Source: Inquilinus limosus_F
GTDB lineage: Bacteria > Pseudomonadota > Alphaproteobacteria > DSM-16000 > Inquilinaceae
DNA length: 64,000 bases
Assembly (NCBI RefSeq): GCF_051487185.1
Contig: NZ_JAHVDK010000007.1
Span: forward strand, 1-64,000
Reading direction: 5' to 3'
Shown here: piece after piece, positions 51,015-59,075 of the stretch
Position numbering within the stretch: position 1 is the stretch's first letter
Layout: each line of letters starts with the position of its first letter
The notes under the pieces: generated by a model
Databases searched by the model: none
Told to the model about the DNA's origin: nothing
What the model saw: the letters and a program-made list of their open reading frames with translations, nothing else
Program-made: the position numbers and the translations under genes

Positions 51015-52235
51015 CTACTTCGCTAGCGCCGCATCGATATCGGCCGAAGCCTTCTTCAGCGCCTCCTCGGCGCTCATCTGGCCGACCAGGGCGAGCTGGA
51101 GGTAATCGCCAAGGATTGATTCGACCTGCGGCCACTGCTTGATCCGCGGCCGCGACACGCCGGCCTCGAGCGCCTTCAACTGGTCCGGGTACCAGCGGTA
51201 CTTGGCGACCAGGTCCTTGTCGGCATAGAGCGCGGTCAGGGTCGGCGGCAGGCCGAAGCGCAGCGCCAGCTCCTTCTGCATCGCGGCCGAGCCGAGGAAG
51301 TCCAGAAACTTCTGCGCCGCCTCGGCATTGGGCGCGCCGGACGGGATCGCCACCTGCCAGATGCCGAGCATCGGCGCCGGGCCCTTGGTCTCGCCCGGGG
51401 CCGGGCCGATCGCGACCTTGCCGACCACCTTGGACTTGGCGGCGTCGTCCAGCGACGGCACCCAGGCCGGCCAGATTTCGATCGCCATGGCAGCGCGGCC
51501 CTGCTCCAGCGCGTCGCGCACCTCGGTGGCGTTGTACGTCTCGACCCCGGTCGGGGCATAGGCCTTCAGCGACAGGAACTGCTGCAGCGCCTTGATCCCG
51601 GCCGGCGAGGCCAGCGCCGCCTTGCCCGAGCCGTCGATGATCTCGCCGCCATGGGCCCAGAAGATCGGCAGGAAGCCGGTGACGATCGGGTTGCCCTTGG
51701 TGCCGCGGAACACCACGCCGGCGACATTCGGGTCCTTGGCCTTCAGCGTTTCCGCCGCCTTGACCACGTCGCTCCAGCTCTTCGGCGCCGACAGGCCGGC
51801 GGCCTGAAACAGGTCGGTGCGGTAGGCGAACATCTCGACATTGCCGACGAAGGGCTGCGCCACCGCCTGCCCGTCCTTGTCCTTGGCCAGGGCTGCCAGG
51901 CTGGGGATCACGCCGGACAGGTCGGCCGTCACCGGCTTCAGCCAGCCATTGGCGGTGAATTCCGGCATCCAGGTGTCGTCGACGACGATCACGTCATAGG
52001 CGTCGGCGCCACCGCGCAGCGACACCACCAGCTTCTCGTACAGGCTGCCATAGGGCAGCTTCAGCAGCTCGATCTCGGTGTCCGGCGACGCCTTCTTGTA
52101 GGCCTCGACCGCATAGGCCAGCGCATCGCCGTAGACGCCGTCGCGGCCGGCGATCACCAACTCGTCCGCCTGCGCCGCCCCGGCCAGCAGCAGCGCCGCC
52201 AGCCCGGCCACCCGGCCGATCATCGTCCCTGTCAT
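51015..52235 (-). CDS. Sugar ABC transporter substrate-binding protein
   Basis: A 406-residue periplasmic binding protein with a signal peptide (AGLAALLLAGAAQADELVIA). It has the CUT1 binding-protein build: TEIELLKLPYGSLYEKLVVS, DAYDVIVVDDTWMPEFTANG, GAPNAEAAQKFLDFLGSAAM. The ligand is probably a sugar or polyol but cannot be named. The ATG at 52235 follows GGGAGGTATCGAAG. A perfect 14-base palindrome lies 55 bases upstream and is the likely operator for the divergent LacI regulator. Confidence 0.9.
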   Translation of the reverse strand: MTGTMIGRVAGLAALLLAGAAQADELVIAGRDGVYGDALAYAVEAYKKASPDTEIELLKLPYGSLYEKLVVSLRGGADAYDVIVVDDTWMPEFTANGWLKPVTADLSGVIPSLAALAKDKDGQAVAQPFVGNVEMFAYRTDLFQAAGLSAPKSWSDVVKAAETLKAKDPNVAGVVFRGTKGNPIVTGFLPIFWAHGGEIIDGSGKAALASPAGIKALQQFLSLKAYAPTGVETYNATEVRDALEQGRAAMAIEIWPAWVPSLDDAAKSKVVGKVAIGPAPGETKGPAPMLGIWQVAIPSGAPNAEAAQKFLDFLGSAAMQKELALRFGLPPTLTALYADKDLVAKYRWYPDQLKALEAGVSRPRIKQWPQVESILGDYLQLALVGQMSAEEALKKASADIDAALAK

Positions 52236-52289
52236 CTTCGATACCTCCCAGTCCGCAGGATGGTCGGCGACGTCCCGGAAGACGAGCCT

Positions 52290-52303
52290 TGAACACGTGT
52301 TCA
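52290..52303. promoter_or_regulatory. LacI-type operator, site 1
   Basis: TGAACACGTGTTCA, a perfect 14-base palindrome with the central CG typical of LacI-family operators, 55 bases upstream of the binding-protein start. Confidence 0.65.
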
Positions 52304-52460
52304 CAAACCCTCACACCAGTTCGTCGGCCGCACCGCTCTCCGGCGGCGCTTCTATCATGGCGCCCGGAACCGCACGCTTTCAAGGAAATGAATGTTTGGT
52401 GACGGTCCGATGACATTCGCGCGGGCCAGGCAATTCCGGCTTTACGGCGCGTCATCTTCG

Positions 52461-52474
52461 TGAACACGTGTGCG
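52461..52474. promoter_or_regulatory. LacI-type operator, site 2
   Basis: TGAACACGTGTGCG matches site 1 in 11 of 14 positions. It lies 31 bases upstream of the LacI start and 171 bases from site 1, centre to centre, a spacing that would allow a DNA loop and autoregulation. Confidence 0.55.
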
Positions 52475-52505
52475 CCATTCTTGAGTCTTCCGCAGGGAGC
52501 GCCGC

Positions 52506-53528
52506 TTGGGACGACGACGGCAGGACAGCGGGATGCGGCCGGTGACGGCCCAGGCGGTGGCGGATCGGGCCGGGGTGTCGCGGGCCACGGTCTCGCGCAT
52601 CATGTCGGGCCAGGCGCGGGTGGCGCCGGAGACCCGCGACCGGGTGCTGGAGGCGGCCTCGGCCCTGGGCTACCAGGTCAACATGCTGGGCCGCGGCATG
52701 AACCGCCAGCGCTCCGACCTGGTCGGCATCGTCGTGCGCGGCGCCACCGACCCCTACCGCGCCAGCCTGTTCGAGGCGCTGTTGCGCGAGATCGACGCGC
52801 GCGGCCTGCAGTCCCTGGTCAGCGAGGTCGCCGACGAGGCGGCGCTGGACCGCACCATCGCCCGATTCCTGCAATACCGCGTCACCGGGGTCCTGGTGAC
52901 CTCCGGCGCGCCGCCGCTCGCGCTGGCGGAGCACTGCGCCCGGCTGGGCATCCCTGTGGTGGCGATCAACCGCGCCGTATCGATCCCGGGGGTCGACGCG
53001 GTGCTGTCGGACAACGAGACCGGCGGCCGGCTGGCGGCGGAGGCGCTGCTGGCCGCCGGCTGCCGGCATCTCGGCTTCCTCGGAGTCGAGGGCGGCACCT
53101 ATAGCGGCCTAGCCCGCAGCGCCGCCTTCGTCGCCGCCCTGGCGCCGGCCCTGGCCGCGGGCCGCGCCACCTTCCGGCCGATTGCCGCGGCCGGCCCCGA
53201 TCAGGCTGCCGGAGCCGCGGCCGCCGCCGAGGCTTGGGGCGCGCCGCTGGACGGGCTGTTCTGCGCCAGCGACGTGCTCGCCTGCGGCTTCCTGGACGGG
53301 GCCCGGGCCGCGGGGCGGACGGCGCCGCGCGACTTCTCGATCATCGGCTTCGACGACGTGCCGCCGGCCGGCCTGGCGCCCTACCGCCTGACCACGATCC
53401 GCCAGGATGCCGGCCGCATCGCCGCCCGGGCCGTGGCGCTGATGCTGGACCGCGCCGAGGATCCCGGCCGGCCGGCGGCGGTGGAGACGGTGCCGGTCAC
53501 GCTGGTAGCGCGCGACACGGTCCGCTGA
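52506..53528 (+). CDS. LacI family transcriptional regulator
   Basis: A 340-residue repressor. VTAQAVADRAGVSRATVSRI is the LacI helix-turn-helix, followed by the hinge SALGYQVNMLGRGM. A periplasmic-binding-protein-like ligand domain follows, with LVGIVVRGATDPYRASLFEA and DFSIIGFDDVPPAGLAPYRL. The start is taken as a TTG at 52506 because AGGGAG lies six bases upstream; an ATG at 52533 is possible. It is divergent from the sugar ABC importer and presumably represses it when the sugar is absent. Confidence 0.9.
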   Translation: MGRRRQDSGMRPVTAQAVADRAGVSRATVSRIMSGQARVAPETRDRVLEAASALGYQVNMLGRGMNRQRSDLVGIVVRGATDPYRASLFEALLREIDARGLQSLVSEVADEAALDRTIARFLQYRVTGVLVTSGAPPLALAEHCARLGIPVVAINRAVSIPGVDAVLSDNETGGRLAAEALLAAGCRHLGFLGVEGGTYSGLARSAAFVAALAPALAAGRATFRPIAAAGPDQAAGAAAAAEAWGAPLDGLFCASDVLACGFLDGARAAGRTAPRDFSIIGFDDVPPAGLAPYRLTTIRQDAGRIAARAVALMLDRAEDPGRPAAVETVPVTLVARDTVR

Positions 53529-53532
53529 GGTC

Positions 53533-54321
53533 TTACGACACCCGGCGCTGCATCCCGTCGATCGGTGACAGATGTGAGATCAGCCGTTTGCCGGTCCAGT
53601 AGAGGAGCCGGACCAGGGGCGGCTCGATGCCGACCATCAGCTCCGCCCCCTGCTCCAGGTTCAGCCCGACCGCATGCGACGGGCTGGGCCCGATCGAGGC
53701 CGGGATGCCGGCGAAGGTGGTGTCGACCGCGCGATGGACATGGCCACACAACACATGCACCACCTGCCGATGCCGGACCAGCACCCGGGCCAGCCCGTCG
53801 CCATTGCCGCAGCGCCAGCTGTCCATCCGGGTCATCCCGGTCTCGAAGGGCGGGTGGTGCATGAACACCAGCGCCGGCTGCTGCGGCGCCTCCGATAGCC
53901 GGGTGTCGAGCCACTCCAGCCGCTCCTCGCAGAGCAGGCCTTCGATCCGGTCCGGAATGGTGGTGTCGAGCCCGATCAGCCTGAGGCCGGCGGTTTCGCC
54001 AGCGATGTTGAGGAAGGGGCCGTCGGTGCCGATTCCGGCATGGCCGGCGAAGGCCGCGCGCATCGCCTCGCGCGAATCGTGGTTGCCGGGAACCGCCAGC
54101 ATCGGCAGGCCGAGCGGAGCCAGCGCCTTCTGGAACAACCGGTACGATTCGACGTCGCCGCGGTCGACCAGGTCACCGGTGACGAGCAGCAGGTCCGGCC
54201 GGGGCGACAGCAAGCCGAGATGCTCGACGCAGCGGCGCAGCGCGCCGAGGGCATCGATCCCCGTCTCGACCGCGACTTCCGGCGTGGTCACGTGAGTGTC
54301 GGTGATCTGGGCGATCAGCAT
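53533..54321 (-). CDS. Metallophosphoesterase (phosphodiesterase)
   Basis: A 262-residue two-metal phosphoesterase. The ligand set is complete: LIAQITDTHVT (Asp, His), LLVTGDLVDRGD, VPGNHDSR, FMHHPPF, CGHVHRAVDTTF. This is the arrangement of cyclic-nucleotide or glycerophosphodiester phosphodiesterases (Icc/GpdQ group). It ends four bases from the LacI stop. Genes of this type often accompany CUT1 importers, so it may act on the imported ligand; that is inference. Confidence 0.88.
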   Translation of the reverse strand: MLIAQITDTHVTTPEVAVETGIDALGALRRCVEHLGLLSPRPDLLLVTGDLVDRGDVESYRLFQKALAPLGLPMLAVPGNHDSREAMRAAFAGHAGIGTDGPFLNIAGETAGLRLIGLDTTIPDRIEGLLCEERLEWLDTRLSEAPQQPALVFMHHPPFETGMTRMDSWRCGNGDGLARVLVRHRQVVHVLCGHVHRAVDTTFAGIPASIGPSPSHAVGLNLEQGAELMVGIEPPLVRLLYWTGKRLISHLSPIDGMQRRVS

Positions 54322-54453
54322 GAACGTCCGGTCCCTCGGCGCCGCGGAGCGAGACAGGTCGGCACGGTCGCGCGGGCCGTGCCGGCCAGACTTCTGTCCC
54401 AGACCGTTACAACGACGGCAAGGCCGAGCGCCAGCGCCGGAACGTGAATTCGG

Positions 54454-55506
54454 CTACTGGGCGCCGAGCGCCACCAGCATGCTCAGCGTCTCCCTGCCGC
54501 GCACCACGGTCAGCGTCACCGAGGTCTGCGGCCGCATCAGGCCGACAGCGTTGCGCAGGGCGGTGGCGCTGTCGATCGGGTGTCCGTCCAGCGCCGTGAC
54601 CGCATCGCCGACCCGGAGACCGGCCGAGGCCGCGGCGGTGCCGGGAACGACACCGGTGATCAGCGCGCCGCGGTTGACGGAGATGCCGCGCGAGGCCGCC
54701 TTGGCCGGGGTCAGGTCCTCGATCGCCACGCCGAGCCGGGCCCGTGACACCGAGCCGTACTGCTCGATCTGCTCGATCGAGCTCTTGACCATGTGCATCG
54801 GGATGGCGAAGCCGATGCCGGCATTGGCGCCGGAGGGGCTGATGATGGCGGTGTTGATGCCGACCAGCCGGCCGTCGAGATTGATCAGCGCGCCGCCGGA
54901 GCTGCCGGGGTTGATCGCTGCATCGGTCTGGATGAAGTCCTCATAGCCCTCGATGCCGAGGCCGCTCCTGCCCGTGGCGCTGACGATGCCGAGCGAGGCG
55001 GTCTGGCCGAGGCCGAACGGGTTGCCGACCGCGACCACAAAGTCGCCGACCTTCGGCATGTCGGTGTCGTCCACCGGCAGCTCGGTCTTCAGCCCGTTGG
55101 TGGGGATGCGCAGCACCGCGATGTCGATGTCGGGGGCGGATCCCACGACCTGGGCCGGCACCTCGTTGCCGTTGCCGAGCGTCACGCCGATCTCGTTGGC
55201 GTTCTCGACGACATGGGCGCTGGTGATGACCAGCCCCTTGGCGGCGTTGACGATGACGCCGGAGCCGACGCTGCGGAACGGCTTCTCCTTCTCGCCGCCG
55301 AAATAGCGCCGGATGTCGGGATCGCGCAGCATCTCGGCGGTCGGGCGGACGGTGCCGCGGACCGAAACGTTCACCACCGCCGGCATGGCCTGCGTCAGCA
55401 CCGGGTTGAGCGTCGGCGGCAGGCCGCCGCCGGCGGGCCCTCCGCCGCCGCAGGCGGCCAGCGCCAGCGTCGCGGGAACCAGCAACAGCATCAGGATGCG
55501 GCGCAT
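54454..55506 (-). CDS. HtrA-like serine protease lipoprotein with one PDZ domain
   Basis: A 350-residue protease. The signal ends in a lipobox (LALAACGGGG, Cys near residue 19), so it is probably lipid-anchored facing the periplasm. A trypsin-like domain follows with the triad His in VITSAHVVEN, Asp in APDIDIAVLRI and Ser in NPGSSGGALINL. One PDZ domain ends it (ALITGVVPGTAAASAGLRVG, then DAVTALDGHPI). A single PDZ resembles DegS or MucD-like proteins, not DegP with two. The ATG at 55506 follows AAGGAGAC. A 302-base gap separates it from the divergent small gene. Confidence 0.88.
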   Translation of the reverse strand: MRRILMLLLVPATLALAACGGGGPAGGGLPPTLNPVLTQAMPAVVNVSVRGTVRPTAEMLRDPDIRRYFGGEKEKPFRSVGSGVIVNAAKGLVITSAHVVENANEIGVTLGNGNEVPAQVVGSAPDIDIAVLRIPTNGLKTELPVDDTDMPKVGDFVVAVGNPFGLGQTASLGIVSATGRSGLGIEGYEDFIQTDAAINPGSSGGALINLDGRLVGINTAIISPSGANAGIGFAIPMHMVKSSIEQIEQYGSVSRARLGVAIEDLTPAKAASRGISVNRGALITGVVPGTAAASAGLRVGDAVTALDGHPIDSATALRNAVGLMRPQTSVTLTVVRGRETLSMLVALGAQ

Positions 55507-55808
55507 CGAGTGTCTCCTTCCGATCCGCTGGAAGATGTGCGCCGGTTTGCGGCGAGCGTCCAGGATTGGTTCATTCCCCGCCCCACCGAACCCGTGAGTG
55601 CGGCGAAAGTTCACCGGCACGAGGCCGGAACCTTCCTCGCGGCGAGGTGGCGGCCAGCGATGACCCGAACAACCGTCTTGCGATCGGGTATCGGGTCCCC
55701 CTCCCATCCGGCCGCCGGCCCGGCTATAGTCGGACATGACGGCTGCGTGACATTGGCATCGGCGACAGCGTCGGGCCGCTGCGATCCGCTCAGATCAGGA
55801 GGAACTTC
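55507..55808. other. Intergenic region upstream of the HtrA-like gene
   Basis: About 300 bases between divergent genes. Apart from the two ribosome sites at its edges, no repeat, RNA structure or promoter could be supported. Confidence 0.4.
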
Positions 55809-56036
55809 ATGACCGCGAGCGACCATGCCGACAGCGCGGATATCGAGGCTTTGGCGAAATTTTTGTCGGAATCCGGCTCGTCCTCGGTGGCGCCCTACGC
55901 CCTGGTGCGCCATGGCAAGGTCATGTGCTTCTTCGACAGCCCGGCGACCGCGACCGAAAGCGGAACGCGGGCCTATGCCGACCGCGCCTTCTCGGTGATC
56001 GACATTCGCGCGCGGAGGATTGTCCGCCGGCGGTGA
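55809..56036 (+). CDS. Small hypothetical protein
   Basis: A 75-residue soluble protein with a short acidic N-terminal helix (DSADIEALAKFLSES), a beta-like core (YALVRHGKVMCFFDSPATAT) and a basic end (SVIDIRARRIVRRR). No family is recognised. A perfect AGGAGG lies before the ATG, which supports it as a real gene. It is divergent from the HtrA-like gene and convergent with the FitA-like frame. Confidence 0.6.
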   Translation: MTASDHADSADIEALAKFLSESGSSSVAPYALVRHGKVMCFFDSPATATESGTRAYADRAFSVIDIRARRIVRRR

Positions 56037-56056
56037 GGCGACGCCCTCCTAATAGC

Positions 56057-56383
56057 TCACGACCGCCAATCATTCCTCAAGGCGAGTGGCTTGCGGATCG
56101 CTTCCCTCGGCATATTCGGAAGGTCGACGCCGCCGAGCGGCGCAAATCGCTGCCGGATCGCATCAGGAAGATTGCCGACGGCGTCGGTTTCCCTCGATAG
56201 CGCAGACCGGAGAATATCCAGCGCCTCCTCGTCTATCGCACGGCCGTTGCGGGCTGCACGCAGATGCAGACGAGCCATTGGACGGGTATCGAGTTGGCGA
56301 ATGACGATGCTTGCGAGCCCTGCTCCAACGATCGGTGATGCGCTGTGGTTCTCCCACGGGAGGGTGGCCTCCGCAATTCCCAT
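56057..56383 (-). CDS. Orphan FitA-like antitoxin with a doubtful start
   Basis: The frame contains LASIVIRQLDTRPMARLHLR, AARNGRAIDEEALDILRSAL and RETDAVGNLPDAIRQRFAPL. This matches FitA-type ribbon-helix-helix antitoxins, which normally begin MASIVIRQLD. Here the expected ATG is CTC although the ribosome-like GGAGCAGGG is still in front. The only in-frame start is an ATG 22 codons upstream, giving 108 residues. No FitB (PIN) toxin follows. The gene may be decaying or may start unusually. Confidence 0.55.
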   Translation of the reverse strand: MGIAEATLPWENHSASPIVGAGLASIVIRQLDTRPMARLHLRAARNGRAIDEEALDILRSALSRETDAVGNLPDAIRQRFAPLGGVDLPNMPREAIRKPLALRNDWRS

Positions 56384-56433
56384 TCCATACCCGCAAAACG
56401 GTCGAGCGAAAAGAATCGGATCTTCCCCAGCCT

Positions 56434-56509
56434 GTCATGCCCGGGCTTGACCCGGGCATCCAGAGAACGTCGAAATCTTCTGGATTGCCGGATCAAGCCC
56501 GGCAATGAC
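56434..56509. repeat. Palindromic repeat (family A-like)
   Basis: GTCATGCCCGGGCTTGACCC and a following GGGCATCCAGA are mirrored by TCTGGATTGCC and CCGGCAATGAC at the other end. It is the same outer/inner arm plan as family A with a different filling. Lies between the FitA-like frame and aroC. Confidence 0.65.
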
Positions 56510-56536
56510 TGAAATAAGAAGCCCTCGCGCTCCGCG

Positions 56537-57613
56537 TCACCCCCGCTCCTCGATCGCCCTCTGCCGCAGCATGTGGTCGGCCAGGACGCAGGCCATCATC
56601 GCCTCGCCCACGGGCACGGCGCGGATGCCGACGCAGGGGTCGTGCCGGCCCTTGGTCAGGATCTCGGTGTTCCGGCCCTCGATGTCGACCGTGCGCCGCG
56701 GCGTCAGGATCGAGCTGGTCGGCTTGACTGCGAAGCGCACCACCACCGGCTGGCCGGTCGAGATGCCGCCGAGGATGCCGCCGGCATTGTTGGCGGTGAA
56801 CCGGACCTCGCCGTCATTGCCCATCTGCATCTCGTCGGCGTTCTCCTCGCCGGACAGGGACGCGGCGGCGAAACCGGCGCCGATCTCGACCCCCTTCACC
56901 GCATTGATCGTCATCATCGCCCGGGCGAGGTCGCTGTCGAGCTTGTCGTAGATCGGCTCGCCCCAGCCCGCGGGCACGCCCTCGGCCACCACCTCGACCA
57001 CCGCGCCGGTCGAGGACCCGGCCTTCCGCACGCCGTCGAGATAGTCGGCCCAGCGCGACGCCGTCTCGGAGTCGGGACAGAAGAACGGGTTGCGGTCGAC
57101 CTCGTCCCAGTCCCAGCGGCCGCGGTCGATCGCGTGCGGGCCGATCTGCACCAGCGCGCCGCGGATGGTCACGCCGGACAGGATCCTGCGGGCGATGGCG
57201 CCGGCGGCGACGCGGCAGGCGGTCTCGCGCGCACTGGAGCGGCCGCCGCCGCGCGGGTCGCGGATGCCGTATTTCTTCCAATAGGTGTAGTCGGCATGGC
57301 CGGGCCGGAACTTGGCCGCGATCTCGGAATAGTCCTTGCTGCGCTGGTCGGTGTTCTCGATCAGCAGCGAGATCGGCGTGCCGGTCGTCTGGCCTTCATA
57401 GACGCCGGACAGGATCTTCACCGCGTCGGCTTCGCGCCGCTGGGTGACGAAGCGCGACTGGCCCGGCTTGCGCTTGTCCAGCCAGGGCTGGATGTCGGCC
57501 TCGGCCAGCGGGATGCGCGGCGGCGTGCCGTCCACCACCACGCCGATCGCGGGACCGTGGCTTTCGCCCCAGGTGGTGAAGCGGAACAGGGTTCCGAAGC
57601 TGTTGCCGGCCAT
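56537..57613 (-). CDS. aroC: Chorismate synthase
   Basis: A 358-residue enzyme for the last shikimate-pathway step, using reduced FMN. FRFTTWGESHGPAIGVVVDG is the N-terminal signature, RSSARETACRVAAGAIAR the second, and VVVRFAVKPTSSILTPRRTV the third. KRKPGQSRFVTQRREADAVK and GGGRSS are substrate contacts. The start at 57613 lies 19 bases after the GNAT gene on the same strand, and fabI precedes both, so the three form an operon. Confidence 0.96.
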   Translation of the reverse strand: MAGNSFGTLFRFTTWGESHGPAIGVVVDGTPPRIPLAEADIQPWLDKRKPGQSRFVTQRREADAVKILSGVYEGQTTGTPISLLIENTDQRSKDYSEIAAKFRPGHADYTYWKKYGIRDPRGGGRSSARETACRVAAGAIARRILSGVTIRGALVQIGPHAIDRGRWDWDEVDRNPFFCPDSETASRWADYLDGVRKAGSSTGAVVEVVAEGVPAGWGEPIYDKLDSDLARAMMTINAVKGVEIGAGFAAASLSGEENADEMQMGNDGEVRFTANNAGGILGGISTGQPVVVRFAVKPTSSILTPRRTVDIEGRNTEILTKGRHDPCVGIRAVPVGEAMMACVLADHMLRQRAIEERG

Positions 57614-57632
57614 ATCCGAATCCGTCCGGGCG

Positions 57633-58130
57633 TCAGCCCTCTGCGGCCATACGGTCGAGGGCATCGCCCTCGAGCCGATAATAGATCTTCTGCGGCAGGC
57701 GCGCCGCGCCGAGCCGGTCGTAGAGGCGCTGCGCCCCTTCGTTCCAGGTCTCGGTGGTCCAGTCGAGCCGGCTGCAGCCGCGCTGACGCGCCAGCTGCGC
57801 CAGGAAGCGCAGCAGCGCCTCGCCGGCGCCGAGCCCGCGGGCGCCGTCGCGCACATACAGGTCCTTGAGCTGCAGGTGCCCGGTCAGCGCCTGCCCCGGA
57901 AACAGCATGCCGAAGCTGGCCAGGCCGACCGGCCGGCCGTCGATCTCGGCCAGCGCGATCTCGGTCGGGTGCTGGCCATAGACGTAGCGCCCGACCCGTT
58001 CGGCCGTGACCGCATCGGGGTCGAGCGCGCGACCCTGGGCGTAGTGCCGGTCGAGGTCCTGGAACAGCGCGATGACAGCCGCCCGATCGGCTTCCGTGGC
58101 CAGCCGGACCGTGACGGCGGCCGCGTTCAT
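57633..58130 (-). CDS. GNAT family N-acetyltransferase
   Basis: A 165-residue acetyltransferase. VRLATEADRAAVIALFQDLD opens it, HLQLKDLYVRDGARGLGAGE is the acetyl-CoA loop (RGLGAG), and LDWTTETWNEGAQRLYDRLG the substrate part. It is intact, unlike the broken one at the window's start. Its start overlaps the fabI stop (ATGA) and it leads into aroC. The acceptor is unknown. Confidence 0.87.
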   Translation of the reverse strand: MNAAAVTVRLATEADRAAVIALFQDLDRHYAQGRALDPDAVTAERVGRYVYGQHPTEIALAEIDGRPVGLASFGMLFPGQALTGHLQLKDLYVRDGARGLGAGEALLRFLAQLARQRGCSRLDWTTETWNEGAQRLYDRLGAARLPQKIYYRLEGDALDRMAAEG

Positions 58131-58966
58131 GACTTCGGCGCCAGGCTCTGCAGCAGCTCGGCCGTCGCGGCCGCATTGTCGACCGCGACCATGCCGACGG
58201 TGTGATAGCCGCAATCGACGTGGTGCACCTCGCCGGTCACGCCGGAGCCGAGGTCGGACAGGAGGTACAGCCCGGCGCCGCCGACCTGCTCGATGGTGAC
58301 GTTGCGCTTCAGCGGCGCATTCAGCTCGTTCCACTTCAGGATGTAGCGGAAGTCGCCGATGCCGCTGGCGGCGAGGGTCTTGATCGGGCCGGCCGAGATG
58401 GCGTTGACCCGGATGCCGCGGCCGCCGAGATCGGCCGCGAGGTAGCGGACGCTGGCCTCCAGCGCCGCCTTGGCCACGCCCATGACGTTGTAGTGCGGCA
58501 TCACCCGTTCCGCCCCGTAATAGGTCAGGGTCAAGAGGCTGCCGCCTTCGGTCATCAGCGGCACCGCCCGCTGCGCCACCGCGGTGAAGCTGTAGCAGGA
58601 GATGTCCATGGTGCGCAGGAAGTTGTCCCGCGTCGTGTGCAGGTACAGGCCGTCGAGCTCGTTCTTGTCGGAGAAGGCGATGCCGTGCACCAGGAAATCG
58701 AGCCGCCCCCAGTCCCGCGCCAGCGTCTCGAACACCGCGTCGATGCTGGCCTGGTCGGTGACGTCGCAGGGCAGCACACGGGTCGAACCGACGCTGTCGG
58801 CGAGCGGCTTGACACGTTTGTAGAGGGCGTCACCCTGGTAGGTGAAGGCGAGCTCCGCACCATGGGCCGCGCAGGCCGAGGCGATCCCCCAGGCGATCGA
58901 CCGGTCATTGGCGACGCCCATGATCAAGCCGCGCTTGCCTTGAAGGAGCGGAGAGGGAACCGTCAT
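58127..58966 (-). CDS. fabI: Enoyl-[acyl-carrier-protein] reductase
   Basis: A 279-residue NADH-dependent reductase closing each fatty-acid elongation round. RGLIMGVANDRSIAWGIASA is the nucleotide loop of FabI, and HYNVMGVAKAALEASVRYLA carries the Tyr-x6-Lys catalytic pair. LVHGIAFSDKNELDG and SAGPIKTLAASGIGDF are family blocks. The ATG start at 58966 is set by alignment. It is the first gene of the fabI-GNAT-aroC operon. It is the target of triclosan-type inhibitors in other bacteria. Confidence 0.96.
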   Translation of the reverse strand: MTVPSPLLQGKRGLIMGVANDRSIAWGIASACAAHGAELAFTYQGDALYKRVKPLADSVGSTRVLPCDVTDQASIDAVFETLARDWGRLDFLVHGIAFSDKNELDGLYLHTTRDNFLRTMDISCYSFTAVAQRAVPLMTEGGSLLTLTYYGAERVMPHYNVMGVAKAALEASVRYLAADLGGRGIRVNAISAGPIKTLAASGIGDFRYILKWNELNAPLKRNVTIEQVGGAGLYLLSDLGSGVTGEVHHVDCGYHTVGMVAVDNAAATAELLQSLAPKS

Positions 58967-59075
58967 CGCAGAGCCTCAGTTGGGATCAGGAAGCCCGAAC
59001 GGGGCGCGCCGCGGGTCCTCGGGAAGTGCGGGGATCGTACACGAACGCCCTGTCGGGTCAAATGTGGGCTGATGA

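Larger units (their letters stand above)
52236..52505. other. Intergenic control region, ABC importer and LacI gene
   Basis: About 270 bases between the divergent binding-protein and LacI genes. Two related palindromes (52290-52303 and 52461-52474) flank it. No gene was found inside. Confidence 0.6.

Noticed and set aside
55866..55886. TGTCGG followed by CGTCCT on the plus strand
   Set aside because: The spacer is only nine bases and the pair lies inside the small hypothetical gene, so it cannot be the ECF42-type promoter.
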